DNA of 64,000 bases from Phaeobacter sp. G2 (lineage in GTDB: Bacteria; Pseudomonadota; Alphaproteobacteria; Rhodobacterales; Rhodobacteraceae): assembly GCA_025163595.1 (NCBI GenBank), contig CP104100.1, forward strand, positions 2,232,001 to 2,296,000. The letters run 5' to 3'. The notes below the pieces were generated by a model. That model saw only the letters and a program-made list of their open reading frames with translations. It searched no databases and was not told the origin of the DNA. Each line of letters opens with the position of its first letter. The stretch's first letter is position 1. The position numbers and the translations under genes are program-made. Below are positions 1 to 8,156 of the stretch, in pieces.

Positions 1-406
1 CTTTGCGTACGCCCATGGTTTCCAGGATATTGGCCATGCGGCAGGTGCGGCGGTGCAGCTCTTTATAGGTGATGTGCTGCGCGGCCTCATCGGGATCATC
101 GGGCTCAAAGATGATTGCGGTCTGATCGCCTCGGGTGTCCAGATGGCGGTCGATACAATTGGCCGAGACATTCAATGTGCCGTCGGCAAACCAGTTGATC
201 GAGACTTCGCCAAAGTTGTAATTCACATCCTTCACCGTGGTGAAGGGTTTGATCCAGTCGATGCGCTTGCCGTGCTCTCCCCAGAAGGCTTCTGGATCGT
301 TAAGCGACGCGGCATACATTTCTTCGTATTTGGCACTGTCCACATGGGCGCGGGCAACGGTTTCCGCGGATGGCGCGTGGGCCTTACCTTCGGGGTGCTG
401 TGACAT
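1..406 (-). CDS. acsA: Acetyl-CoA synthetase, N-terminal part (partial)
   Basis: The minus strand reads MSQHPEGKAHAPSAETVARA from an ATG at 406 and runs off the left edge of the window, leaving about 135 residues. The segments EAFWGEHGKRIDW, FGEVSINWFADGTLNVSANC and TYKELHRRTCRMAN are typical of the N-terminal domain of AMP-forming acetyl-CoA synthetase, which makes acetyl-CoA from acetate, ATP and CoA in the cytoplasm. A strong ribosome binding site (GGGAGGAG) lies about six bases before the ATG. The catalytic AMP-binding core is outside the window, so the exact acyl-CoA specificity is inferred from the N-terminus alone. The gene diverges from the TRAP transporter to its right. Confidence 0.9.
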   Translation of the reverse strand, partial: MSQHPEGKAHAPSAETVARAHVDSAKYEEMYAASLNDPEAFWGEHGKRIDWIKPFTTVKDVNYNFGEVSINWFADGTLNVSANCIDRHLDTRGDQTAIIFEPDDPDEAAQHITYKELHRRTCRMANILETMGVRK

Positions 407-640
407 GCTGTTCTCCTCCCAGATATTTAGTCGGTTCGACACCACAACCACGAGGCATGACTGTCAAACCGTTTCCTTCCCTGGCGGTGATCATAGGGCG
501 AGAGGAAAATAAGTGAATAAGATACGGGAAAATAACGATTTGCTTGTAAATGAATTTCCTTTACTTGCCTGAAAATGAAAATTTTTGGTCCAAAAAATCT
601 GGAAATCCCTTGTGATTATGGGGGTTGTGAGTCAACGAAT

Positions 641-767
641 TACCCTCACATTTTTTGTAAAGGCGTGGAATCGCCGGGTTCAAGCGGGGCAAAAGAGTGC
701 GGCGAGCCGATCTGGACCTGCGGCATTTTGTGCATCAGGCGCCGGATCGGACAAAAAATGAGGGTGA
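641..767. repeat. Imperfect inverted repeat (arms 641-658 and 751-767)
   Basis: The left arm reads taccctcacattttttgt and the right arm acaaaaaatgagggtga. The reverse complement of the right arm matches the left arm except for a two-base insertion (ca) and one substitution. The arms are about 92 bases apart, too far for a simple terminator, so they may be a pair of oppositely oriented binding sites for one regulator. They lie between acsA and the TRAP operon, about 240-360 bases before the TRAP start. Confidence 0.45.
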
Positions 768-771
768 TTTA

Positions 772-786
772 CGCAACTTTGTTGCG
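772..786. promoter_or_regulatory. Perfect 6-3-6 palindrome upstream of the TRAP operon
   Basis: The sequence cgcaac-ttt-gttgcg has perfect 6-base arms around a 3-base centre, a size and shape typical of operators for dimeric regulators. It begins five bases after the right arm of the larger inverted repeat. No regulator gene is adjacent and no known consensus was recognised, so the operator role is inference. Confidence 0.35.
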
Positions 787-1002
787 CTCGGCCAAGGCGG
801 CGCTGTGCTGCATTTGCATTCAGTCCCGGCCGGTGCCCGCTCTGCTGCTATCAGAGCTACAAACTCTTCGTTTCAGCGGATCTGTGGGCTTGGCAGCTGT
901 GTGTCTTGTCGTTAGCTTACCCGCCAAGCGCCTGCCGACAGGTGGCCCCGCCGGGCCACTGGCTACCGGGCAAGGATTGGCGCAACAAGGGAGAGGAATA
1001 CA

Positions 1003-2019
1003 ATGAAGACGATCTTGACTGCTGCTGTGACGGCTGCTGCTGGTTTTGCACTGGTTGGCGAGGCTGCCGCGACTGAATGGAATGTATCGGTTTGGGGCAA
1101 GCGTCGCGCCTTTACCGAACATGTTGAAAAACTGGCCGAACTGGTCAGCGACAAAACCAACGGTGAATTCACCCTGAACATCAGCTATGGTGGCCTGTCC
1201 AAGAACAAAGAGAACCTTGACGGGATCTCCATCGGTGCCTTTGAAATGGCGCAGTTCTGTGCTGGCTATCACCGTGACAAAAACCCTTCGATCACCGTGC
1301 TTGAACTGCCGTTCCTGGGTGTGAATACCCTGGAAGAAGAGGTTGCCGTCAGCCATGCTGTCTATGGCCATGAAGCGGCACAAAAGGACCTGGCGCGCTG
1401 GAATGCCAAACTGCTGATGACCAGCCCCATGCCACAGTACAATATTGTCGGCACCGGTGAGCCCCGCGATGCGGTTGCAGAATTCAAAGACATGCGTGTG
1501 CGCGCCACTGGCGGCATCGGCAAAGCCTTCTCGGCGGTTGGTGCGGTGCCAACCTCGGTCACCGCGACCGAAGCCTATAACGCAATGGAATCCGGTGTTG
1601 TTGACACTGTCGCCTTTGCCCAGCACGCCCATCTGGCCTTTGGCACCATCAACCGCGCCGAGTGGTGGACCGCCAACTTGAACCCTGGCACCGTGAACTG
1701 CCCGGTTGTGGTCAACACAGATGCCTATGAGGCGCTGTCCGACGCCGAGCGTACTGCCCTTGATAGCTCGGTTGATGAAGCGATTTCGCATTACCTGGCC
1801 AACTATGGCGCACTGCTCGAAAAATGGGATGCCGTGTTGGAAGAAAAAGGCGTGACCAAGGTCATGCTGCCCGAGGCCGAACTGGCCGCATTCCGCGCCA
1901 CAGCGGCTGATCCGATCCGCGAACAGTGGATCAAGGACATGGAAGCCCAGGGTATTCCTGGCCAGGAACTGTATGATCTGGTGGTGAAAACACTGGAAGA
2001 CACCCGCGCGGGCAACTAA
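1003..2019 (+). CDS. dctP: TRAP transporter solute-binding protein, DctP family
   Basis: This 338-residue periplasmic protein captures a substrate, usually an organic acid, and delivers it to the two membrane subunits encoded next. It starts with a Sec signal peptide (residues 1-23, cleavage likely after GEAAA) and then WNVSVWGKRRAFTEHVEKLA, the usual start of the mature DctP fold. The segment FKDMRVRATGG near residue 167 carries the arginine that in characterised DctP proteins holds the ligand carboxylate. GAGAGGAAT precedes the ATG. The order binding protein, small permease, large permease is the classic TRAP operon. The substrate cannot be deduced, so the symbol denotes the family only. 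Confidence 0.9.
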   Translation: MKTILTAAVTAAAGFALVGEAAATEWNVSVWGKRRAFTEHVEKLAELVSDKTNGEFTLNISYGGLSKNKENLDGISIGAFEMAQFCAGYHRDKNPSITVLELPFLGVNTLEEEVAVSHAVYGHEAAQKDLARWNAKLLMTSPMPQYNIVGTGEPRDAVAEFKDMRVRATGGIGKAFSAVGAVPTSVTATEAYNAMESGVVDTVAFAQHAHLAFGTINRAEWWTANLNPGTVNCPVVVNTDAYEALSDAERTALDSSVDEAISHYLANYGALLEKWDAVLEEKGVTKVMLPEAELAAFRATAADPIREQWIKDMEAQGIPGQELYDLVVKTLEDTRAGN

Positions 2020-2105
2020 ACCGCGCGCTATCGGGATCGGGGCTGGGAGGGATCTCTCGGCCCCGATTTTTATATTCTGGAACACTCTAACGAAAGGTGG
2101 GCCCC

Positions 2106-2759
2106 ATGGCGGGAAACGCCGCGGTGCTGGAAGACGGCAGTCTGATCAGCCGTCTTGACCGCAAATTGCTGAAGCTGGAGCAAGTCTTTGCACTGATCAG
2201 CGGCTTGGCTGTCTTTTCACTTATGCTTATGGCCGTTGTTTCGGTTGCCGGGCGCAATACGATGAATGCGCCGCTGCCGGGCTATGTGGATTGGATCGAG
2301 CAGGCTATGCCGCTCATCGCCTTTATGGGGATCGCTTATGTGCAACGTGACGGTGGCCATATCCGGATGGATATTGTGATCGGGGCGTTGCGCGGACGGG
2401 CGCTTTGGCTGTTTGAACTGATCTCGGTCTTGTTGATCCTGGTGCTGATGCTGGCCCTTGTCTGGGGCAGCTGGTCGCATTTCTCCCGGTCGTTTGATTT
2501 CGCCGCTCCCTTATGGAGCCGCGACAGTTCCATCGACATCGGCCTGCCCATCTGGCCGGCCAAACTGCTGGCACCGGTGGCCTTTTCTGTGCTGTGCCTG
2601 CGGCTGCTGCTGCAGGTCTGGGGCTATGGCCGGGCCATGGTTCTGGGGCTGGACACCCCGGTTGCAGTGCCTTTGATCCAGGACGCGGCCGAGCAGGCTG
2701 CGGCTGAGGCGGAACAATTGAGCGGACATGACAATGACGCCATCGGCGGGCAGGGGTAA
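2106..2759 (+). CDS. dctQ: TRAP transporter small permease, DctQ family
   Basis: This 217-residue protein has four hydrophobic segments, the normal topology of the DctQ subunit that helps couple the binding protein to the large permease. LPGYVDWIEQAMPLIAFMGI and AYVQRDGGHIRMDI are characteristic of the family: the charged QRDGGHIRMD loop recurs in DctQ proteins. A GTG at 2097 is in frame, but the ATG at 2106 is preferred because AAAGGTG sits at good spacing before it. The C-terminus is an acidic, alanine-rich tail. It follows dctP by 86 bases and is six bases before dctM. Confidence 0.88.
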   Translation: MAGNAAVLEDGSLISRLDRKLLKLEQVFALISGLAVFSLMLMAVVSVAGRNTMNAPLPGYVDWIEQAMPLIAFMGIAYVQRDGGHIRMDIVIGALRGRALWLFELISVLLILVLMLALVWGSWSHFSRSFDFAAPLWSRDSSIDIGLPIWPAKLLAPVAFSVLCLRLLLQVWGYGRAMVLGLDTPVAVPLIQDAAEQAAAEAEQLSGHDNDAIGGQG

Positions 2760-2764
2760 CGGGC

Positions 2765-4168
2765 ATGGAACCTATTGAAATTGGCCTCTGGGTCACGAGC
2801 TTTTTGCTGGTGCTGGTTGTTGTTGGCATGCGGGTGGCCTTTGCCGCCGGTCTGGCCGGGCTGGTTGGTCTGATCTGGATCTTCTGGGCCAAGTTTGGCT
2901 ACAGCCCCGACAAATTTGGCAAGGCGCTGACCGTTTCTGTCAAAATTGCCGGGCAGGTGCCCCATTCCAAGGTCTCCAGCCAGGCGCTGAGCCTGATCCC
3001 GACCTTTATTCTGATCGGCTATCTGGCCTATTACGCCGGCCTGACCCGTGCCCTGTTTGAGGCCGCCAAGCGCTGGATCGCCTGGTTGCCTGGTGGGCTT
3101 GCGGTTTCAACCGTGTTTGCCACCGCAGGCTTTGCCGCGGTTTCAGGCGCATCTGTCGCAACCTCGGCCGTGTTTGCCCGTATAGCCATCCCCGAAATGC
3201 TGGCGATTGGCTATAACAAACGCTTTGCCGCTGGGGTGGTTGCCGCTGCGGGCACGCTGGCCTCGTTGATCCCGCCCTCGGCCATTCTGGTGATCTATGC
3301 CATCATCGTCGAGCAGGACGTGGGCAAGCTGTTGTTGGCGGGGTTCATTCCCGGCGCCTTTAGCGCCGTGGTCTATGTGTTGCTGATTGTTGGCATTGCC
3401 TTGGTATTCAAAAACGTTGGCCCCCCGGTCAAGGGCTTTACCTGGCGCCAGCGCTTTGAAGCGCTGCCCGGAGCGCTGCCGATTGTCTTTGTCGTGGTGA
3501 TCATCATCTGCTTTGTCTACAACCCCTTTGGCGGCGACGCCTGGGGCACCCCGACAGAGGGCGGCGCCCTGGGGGCCTTTGTGGTCTTTTGCATGGCCCT
3601 GTGGCGCGGCATGCGCTGGGGCGAGTTCAAATCCGCCCTGCTGGAAACCGCCAAGCTCACCGTGATGATCTTTACCATCATCTGGGGCGTGTTGATCTAT
3701 GTGCGTTTCCTTGGCTTTGCAGATTTGCCCGGAGCCTTCTCTGACTGGATCACCAGCCTGGAGATGTCGCCGATGGTGATCCTGATCTGTATCCTGCTGG
3801 CCTATGCGGTGCTGGGGATGTTCATGGATGCCATTGGCATGCTCTTGCTGACGCTGCCGGTGGTCTATCCGGCAGTGATGGCTCTGAACGGCGGCGAAAG
3901 CGTTGCAGCCGCGGACAGTGCCTTTGGCATGTCGGGGCCGATGTGTGCGATCTGGTTTGGCATTCTGGTGGTAAAGATGGCCGAGTTCTGCCTGATCACC
4001 CCGCCGATTGGGCTCAACTGTTTTGTTGTTGCCGGGGTGCGCGATGATCTGAGCGTACAGGATGTGTTCCGTGGGGTGATGCCCTTCTTTATCGCCGATG
4101 GTGTGACCATCGCGCTCTTGGTGGCTTTCCCCTCGATCGTGCTCTACCTGCCTAGCTTGGCACAGTAG
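2765..4168 (+). CDS. dctM: TRAP transporter large permease, DctM family
   Basis: This 467-residue protein with about twelve hydrophobic segments is the ion-coupled channel subunit of the tripartite transporter in the inner membrane. Visible family features include AAVSGASVATSAVFARIAIPEM (the SGAS region of DctM, listed here in two overlapping parts: AAVSGASVATSA and FARIAIPEM), TLASLIPPSAILVIYAI with its double proline, and LITPPIGLNCFVVAGV near the C-terminus. It is slightly longer than the usual 425-residue subunit because of extra loop sequence before the second half. It closes the operon, and a strong terminator follows 28 bases later. Confidence 0.9.
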   Translation: MEPIEIGLWVTSFLLVLVVVGMRVAFAAGLAGLVGLIWIFWAKFGYSPDKFGKALTVSVKIAGQVPHSKVSSQALSLIPTFILIGYLAYYAGLTRALFEAAKRWIAWLPGGLAVSTVFATAGFAAVSGASVATSAVFARIAIPEMLAIGYNKRFAAGVVAAAGTLASLIPPSAILVIYAIIVEQDVGKLLLAGFIPGAFSAVVYVLLIVGIALVFKNVGPPVKGFTWRQRFEALPGALPIVFVVVIIICFVYNPFGGDAWGTPTEGGALGAFVVFCMALWRGMRWGEFKSALLETAKLTVMIFTIIWGVLIYVRFLGFADLPGAFSDWITSLEMSPMVILICILLAYAVLGMFMDAIGMLLLTLPVVYPAVMALNGGESVAAADSAFGMSGPMCAIWFGILVVKMAEFCLITPPIGLNCFVVAGVRDDLSVQDVFRGVMPFFIADGVTIALLVAFPSIVLYLPSLAQ

Positions 4169-4195
4169 CGGTCGATCAGGGCTCAAATTCCTTCC

Positions 4196-4234
4196 AAAAG
4201 GGGCGGAAGACAGTTGTCTTCCGCCCCTTTTTTG
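4196..4234 (+). terminator. Intrinsic terminator of the TRAP operon
   Basis: A perfect 17-base inverted repeat (4196-4212 and 4215-4231) with a two-base loop is followed by T residues. It lies 28 bases after the dctM stop. The A residues at the left end also give the opposite strand a T run, so it could act in both directions. Confidence 0.9.
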
Positions 4235-4430
4235 TTCAGGCGGCCCGCTGGTAGCGGATCACTTGCCAAAGTGTTCCCCTGTCCACTTGGCAAGACGGCA
4301 ATGGACAAAGCGAGGTTCGGGGGGCTGCGCTTGAGGTGGGGCTCGTCGCACCGTCGTTCGCCGGGATCGTCCGGGGGGCGGAAATTTGCAGCCGTTGCGC
4401 GGGCTTTTGGTTTCCGGGGCGGTTCGCAAA

Positions 4431-4466
4431 GAAAAAGGGCTTAGCGGCGTGAACCTCTAAGCCCTT
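4431..4466 (-). terminator. Intrinsic terminator of tRNA-Asn
   Basis: Ten-base arms (4435-4444 and 4457-4466) around a 12-base loop are followed on the minus strand by TTTTTC. It lies nine bases beyond the CCA end of the tRNA, as expected for a single-tRNA transcript. Confidence 0.85.
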
Positions 4467-4474
4467 GAAATCTT

Positions 4475-4549
4475 TGGCTCCGGCGGTAGGGATCGAACCT
4501 ACGACCAATTGATTAACAGTCAACTGCTCTACCGCTGAGCTACGCCGGA
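4475..4549 (-). tRNA. tRNA-Asn (anticodon GTT)
   Basis: The minus strand folds as a cloverleaf. The acceptor stem pairs TCCGGCG with CGCCGGA, the D arm contains AGCTCAGCGGTAGAGC, the anticodon loop contains the anticodon GTT (4515-4517), and the T arm contains GGTTCGATCCC. The discriminator base is G and CCA is encoded in the DNA, giving 75 nucleotides with CCA. The anticodon reads AAC and AAT asparagine codons. It is a single tRNA transcript with a candidate promoter just upstream and a terminator just downstream. No integrase or attachment-site duplicate was seen. Confidence 0.97.
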
Positions 4550-4559
4550 ATGTGGGGTC

Positions 4560-4589
4560 CGTATAGCTTTGGTGTTTTTGCGCGTCCAG
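4560..4589 (-). promoter_or_regulatory. Candidate promoter of tRNA-Asn
   Basis: On the minus strand CTGGAC (4584-4589) and TATACG (4560-4565) are 18 bases apart, and the -10 element ends about ten bases before the mature tRNA 5' end. The spacing fits a housekeeping sigma promoter with a short leader, but the -35 match is weak. Confidence 0.35.
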
Positions 4590-4707
4590 AAGAAAAACGG
4601 GTCAAACCGAATTTTTTTCTCTTTTCGCCAGCGATGCTGTGACGCGCCGTTGCGAGCCAGGCTGTGACGGCTCACTTGGAGATGAAAGGGGACAGCAGGG
4701 GAAGTGC

Positions 4708-4733
4708 GGGGGGCATTGGGTCAGCTGCCCCCC
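4708..4733 (-). terminator. GC-only hairpin just after the iron-type ABC operon
   Basis: Eight-base arms (GGGGGGCA and TGCCCCCC, loop of ten) begin four bases beyond the stop codon of the ATPase gene. No T run follows on the minus strand, so it is either a weak or Rho-assisted terminator or a 3' stabilising hairpin. Confidence 0.4.
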
Positions 4734-4737
4734 TTAT

Positions 4738-5499
4738 TTATTCTACCGCACGAATGGGAAGCACTTGGGGCTGGTTATGGGCGTCCAGGGTGATCCTGGC
4801 CTCGATGCCATACATGGCGCGCAGGTTGTTTGCGGTCAGCACCTCCACAGCAGGACCTGCGGCTGCTTTCACCCCACCATTGAGCCCGACAATGCGGTCG
4901 GCATATTGGGCTGCGAGGTTGAGATCATGCATGGCCAAGCCGATAATGGTGCCGTTCTGACGCGCCACCTTCTGCAACCGGTCAAGCACCAGCAGTTGGT
5001 GGCGCAGATCCAGCGCGGCGGTTGGCTCATCCAGCAGCAGAACGCGGGGCTGGCGAAACAGGGCCTGGGTCAGGAAAACCAACTGACGTTGGCCGCCGCT
5101 GATTTCGTCCAGCTGCCGGGATTGCAGAGAGGCGAGGCCAAAGGTGTCGAGCGCGGCCATGGCCTGCTCGGCAATGCCTGCGGGCAGGCGCAGACCAAGG
5201 CTGCCCAGACGTCCCAGCAGCACCACTTCCAATACGGTCAAAGAGGACTGCGCACTGGTGTCCTGCGGCATATAGGCGATCTGGCGACGCTGGTCCTCGG
5301 GCGAGAGCGCGCCGCCGGACACAGAGATCACACCTTGCATCGGGCTGAGCCCGGCAAGGGCGCGCAGCAGGGTCGATTTACCGGCACCGTTGCAGCCGAT
5401 CAGCGCGGTGATCTGCCCCTTCGGCCAGATATCATCAAAGCCACTGATCACCTGGGTGCTGCCGTAGGCTACGTTCAGGTTTTTGATATGGAAACTCAC
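4738..5499 (-). CDS. ABC transporter ATP-binding protein, iron-complex (FecE/FepC) type
   Basis: This cytoplasmic ATPase of about 253 residues powers the importer encoded with it. The Walker A motif GCNGAGKST is near residue 35, the signature is ISGGQRQLV and Walker B is VLLLDEPTAALDL. An earlier in-frame TTG exists at 5502, but the GTG at 5499 is preferred: AGGAG lies six bases before it, and it overlaps the permease stop as GTGA, the same four-base overlap used between the two genes upstream. That points to translational coupling through the whole operon. The family imports iron chelates, haem or cobalamin; the actual cargo is not evident. Confidence 0.87.
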   Translation of the reverse strand: MSFHIKNLNVAYGSTQVISGFDDIWPKGQITALIGCNGAGKSTLLRALAGLSPMQGVISVSGGALSPEDQRRQIAYMPQDTSAQSSLTVLEVVLLGRLGSLGLRLPAGIAEQAMAALDTFGLASLQSRQLDEISGGQRQLVFLTQALFRQPRVLLLDEPTAALDLRHQLLVLDRLQKVARQNGTIIGLAMHDLNLAAQYADRIVGLNGGVKAAAGPAVEVLTANNLRAMYGIEARITLDAHNQPQVLPIRAVE

Positions 5500-6584
5500 C
5501 AATGTCTCCTTTGTCCACGCAGGATGAGAAAGAACAGGAAGGGCACGCCAATCAAGGCGGTGACGATGCCAATCGGGACCACGCCACCGGGGGAGACCAG
5601 CTTTGACAGCACCGAAGCGCCGGTCATGATAATGGCACCCACAATTGCCGCCATCGGCAGCAAGACCCGCTGATCTTCACCCACCAGCATCCGTGCGATA
5701 TGCGGCGCGACAAGGCCAACAAAACCGATGGTGCCGACAAAGGCGACCGCTGCTGCGGTCAGAAAGGCAACCACCACAAAGAGCCTGATGCGCAGCCGAT
5801 GCACATCGACGCCGATGGCCGCCGCCCGGGCATCGCCAAGGCGCAGAGCGGTCAATTGCCAGAGGTTCGGGATCACGGCGGCTGTGCTGATTGCAAAAAC
5901 AATAGCTACGATCGGTACGTTGTTCCAACTGGCCTTGAGAAGTGAGCCAAACAGCCAGAACACGATGGCCTGGAGCACTTCGGGGGCGGCTAGATATTGC
6001 ACGAGCGATTGCGCCGATTGGAACATGAACAGGGTGGCAATCCCCGCCAGCACCATGATCTCGGGGCGCATGCCACGCATTTTTGAGAAGGAAAACACCA
6101 GGGCAGCGGCGAGCACACACATGACAAAGGCCGACAGGGGCACGGTGAGCCAGGGCAGGAAGGGCAGGCTAAATCCTGTCAGGATCGCCAGCGCCGCGCC
6201 AAAGCCGGCGGCCGCCGAAAATCCCAGCGTATAGGGGCTGGCGAGCGGATTGCCGAGGATCGTTTGCATATGCACGCCCGCGGTGCCCAGAGACATGCCC
6301 ACAAGAATGGCCATCAGGGTCATGGGCAGGCGGATATCCTGGACAATTACCCGTGTTGTGGCATCTGCCGTTGCCGGGGTGAATAGCCCGGTCAGAACCT
6401 CGGTAAGCCCCAACATGGCGGGGCCGGTCAGAATGTCAGCAATGATCAGCGCAGTCAGAACGGCTGCCGCCCCAAACAGCCGGGCAAAGCGTCGCAAGAT
6501 CAGTCCGCGGTAAACAGTGGAGATCGCAGTGTCAGGGGCGGCATGCGCCGCCCCCTTTTGCGGTGCGGTGGATGCAGGTATCAC
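5496..6584 (-). CDS. ABC transporter permease, FecCD family
   Basis: This 362-residue integral membrane protein has roughly nine to ten hydrophobic helices and forms the channel of a siderophore, haem or cobalamin importer. Family marks include GNPLASPYTLGFSAAAGFGA, the DVHRLRIRLFVVVAFLTAAA region and the closing GFVGLVAPHIARMLVG followed by PIGIVTALIGVPFLFFLIL. The start is GTG, overlapping the stop of the binding-protein gene by four bases (GTGA). The N-terminus has an extra 30 polar residues before the first helix, and I could not tell whether translation really starts further in. Confidence 0.88.
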   Translation of the reverse strand: MIPASTAPQKGAAHAAPDTAISTVYRGLILRRFARLFGAAAVLTALIIADILTGPAMLGLTEVLTGLFTPATADATTRVIVQDIRLPMTLMAILVGMSLGTAGVHMQTILGNPLASPYTLGFSAAAGFGAALAILTGFSLPFLPWLTVPLSAFVMCVLAAALVFSFSKMRGMRPEIMVLAGIATLFMFQSAQSLVQYLAAPEVLQAIVFWLFGSLLKASWNNVPIVAIVFAISTAAVIPNLWQLTALRLGDARAAAIGVDVHRLRIRLFVVVAFLTAAAVAFVGTIGFVGLVAPHIARMLVGEDQRVLLPMAAIVGAIIMTGASVLSKLVSPGGVVPIGIVTALIGVPFLFFLILRGQRRHW

Positions 6585-7699
6585 CCGTCGCCACCTGGCA
6601 GTTGGGTCATGTAGGTGCCTTTAAACTCAACCGGCATATAGGTGGAAAAGAACCGGTCAAGCGAGGCCTGCGGGTCCAGATCCGCGAACTGTTCCGGGTA
6701 CATTGCCTTGGCGAGGAACTGCAGGAAGGCATAGTCATAAAGCGTGCGGTTGCCGCCATGATAGATGCCAAAGACCTTGCCGTTCTTTACTGCGTCCAGA
6801 CCATTCCAGCCGGGACGATCCATATAGGCTTGCATCCGCTCATGGGTCAGCTTGGGGTCCACGCCTGGCCCCATGATAACGGCCTGATCACGTCCGGCCC
6901 AGCCAGACCCGGCGAGCAGAATTGTCTGTGGATTTTGCGCCAGCACATATTCAGGGCTCAGCTTGCCCCAGTTGCTGATCTGGCCATTGGCAATATTGGT
7001 GGCGCCCAGCTGGTCGATGACGGATCCCCATTGTGTCCCTGAGTAGGAGTTGTCGACCGTGTCTTTGCCTTTTCGGGCCAGCTCCACGTAAACTTTGGGG
7101 TGGAGGTCGTCCGGTAGTTGCGCAAGGCGGGTTTGAATCTCGCCAACGGCAGCGGCGTATTCATTCGCCAGCGCCTCGGCGCGGTCCTCGGTGCCCATGA
7201 TCTGGCCCAGGATTTTGGTGGACTGGACGTGTTTTTCCACGGTCTGGGCGTTGTAGTCGACGACAACGATCGGAATACCTGCGGCCTCCATGCGGTCGGC
7301 GACATCTCCGAGGCTGCGATACTGCCAGGCGGCAAGCACGGCCAGGTCAGGCTGAGCTGCAATTGCCGCCTCCAGCGAGAAGGAGCCGGATTCGACTTCT
7401 CCAATATCCGTAAGCTCTTCCAGACGTGGGATGGCTGCGGCGTAGGTCTGCCATTGCAGATTGCGCCAACCTTCCCAGGTGTCTTTGGAAATCGCAACAA
7501 CCCGGTCATAGGAATCGGCGCCTGCGATGGCCATGAAGTCCTCGAAGTAGAACCCCAGCAGGATCCGCTGCGGATCCTCTGGCACCTCGACGCTGCGGCC
7601 CATGGTATCGGTTACGGTGATTGTGTCAGCCCAGGCTGGTATGGCGAAAGAGGCTGCAAAAGCAGCTGCGGCAACGCCGCTTGCAAGTGTTTTGAACAT
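6581..7699 (-). CDS. ABC transporter substrate-binding protein, iron-complex type (FecB/BtuF fold)
   Basis: This 372-residue secreted protein captures the cargo of the importer. Residues 1-24 form a Sec signal peptide ending PAWA, followed by DTITVTDTMGRSVEVPEDPQ, the classic opening of periplasmic binding proteins for iron complexes (the D-x-x-GR-x-V-x-V-P pattern). There is no lipobox cysteine, so the mature protein should be soluble in the periplasm. AAAGGAAA lies before the ATG. It is the first of three overlapping transport genes, and the DUF2946 gene lies 82 bases upstream. No TonB-dependent receptor gene is in the window, so the outer-membrane step must be encoded elsewhere. Confidence 0.87.
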   Translation of the reverse strand: MFKTLASGVAAAAFAASFAIPAWADTITVTDTMGRSVEVPEDPQRILLGFYFEDFMAIAGADSYDRVVAISKDTWEGWRNLQWQTYAAAIPRLEELTDIGEVESGSFSLEAAIAAQPDLAVLAAWQYRSLGDVADRMEAAGIPIVVVDYNAQTVEKHVQSTKILGQIMGTEDRAEALANEYAAAVGEIQTRLAQLPDDLHPKVYVELARKGKDTVDNSYSGTQWGSVIDQLGATNIANGQISNWGKLSPEYVLAQNPQTILLAGSGWAGRDQAVIMGPGVDPKLTHERMQAYMDRPGWNGLDAVKNGKVFGIYHGGNRTLYDYAFLQFLAKAMYPEQFADLDPQASLDRFFSTYMPVEFKGTYMTQLPGGDG

Positions 7700-7781
7700 C
7701 GGTTTTCCTTTGGTTCACAGGAATTTCCCAAACAGCGCCAAACGGGGCTATTTCGGGGTTTCATTCAGGTCTTGTGAAAGC

Positions 7782-8156
7782 TCAAAGGAGAGGAGGCGCC
7801 CGGCTGTGGTAATCCGCAATCAGCCGCAATGGTTTGTGCAAAGGCGGCGCCAGGGCCAGGTTCTGCTGATAGCTCAGGTTCAGAACAACCCAGTTCAGGT
7901 CGTCGCGTGCAGAGGTGTCGATGAATTGCCCAAAGGACTGGCACCAATCACAGCCCCCGCCTTTGGCGGTGGGCTCACTTGGTTCACCAGTATTTGGATC
8001 AATGGTGATCAGCTGGACGCCTGAGGGCGAACAGATTTCAATCTGCATCGCATTTGCCGAAGACCCAAGCACGAGGCCCGACATGGTGAACTGAATGAAC
8101 AGCCATGTGAGCGCCGGGAAAAGCAATCCAAATTTATGAAGGAAACGGTGCTTCAA
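7782..8156 (-). CDS. DUF2946-like small secreted protein
   Basis: This 124-residue protein starts with an N-terminal hydrophobic segment (about residues 10-35, ending GSSANA) that looks like a signal peptide or anchor. The mature part contains IEICSPSGVQLITID, then GGGCDWCQSFGQ with a C-x-x-C pair, and ends in a proline-rich tail. The layout fits the DUF2946 group of short proteins often found beside metal transport genes; its function is not established. It is read in the same direction as the ABC operon and is separated from it by 82 bases, so it may be the first gene of that transcript. Assignment to the family is from general resemblance only. Confidence 0.7.
   Translation of the reverse strand: MKHRFLHKFGLLFPALTWLFIQFTMSGLVLGSSANAMQIEICSPSGVQLITIDPNTGEPSEPTAKGGGCDWCQSFGQFIDTSARDDLNWVVLNLSYQQNLALAPPLHKPLRLIADYHSRAPPLL

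Larger units (their letters stand above)
407..1002. other. Long intergenic region between divergent acsA and TRAP genes
   Basis: About 600 bases separate the acsA start from the TRAP binding protein. The acsA-proximal part (about 500-660) is AT-rich and the rest is GC-rich. Open frames occur on both strands, but their translations show no domain, no conserved motif and no supported start, so I call no gene here. The region contains an imperfect long-range inverted repeat and a compact palindrome, listed separately, and must hold the promoters of both flanking transcription units. No clear -35/-10 pair stood out by eye. Confidence 0.5.

Noticed and set aside
575..1006. An open frame of 143 codons upstream of the TRAP operon
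   Set aside because: The translation lacks motifs and a plausible start, and it overlaps the leader of dctP; it looks like non-coding intergenic DNA.
820..2085. A 421-codon open frame on the minus strand over dctP
   Set aside because: It is antisense to the dctP gene and shows no domain.
4262..4294. A near-palindrome cttgccaaagtg to cacttggcaag downstream of the TRAP terminator
   Set aside because: It is imperfect by one base, has no T run and no gene to regulate nearby; it may be chance.
4639..5673. A 344-codon open frame on the plus strand over the ABC ATPase
   Set aside because: It is antisense to a clear ATPase with Walker motifs.
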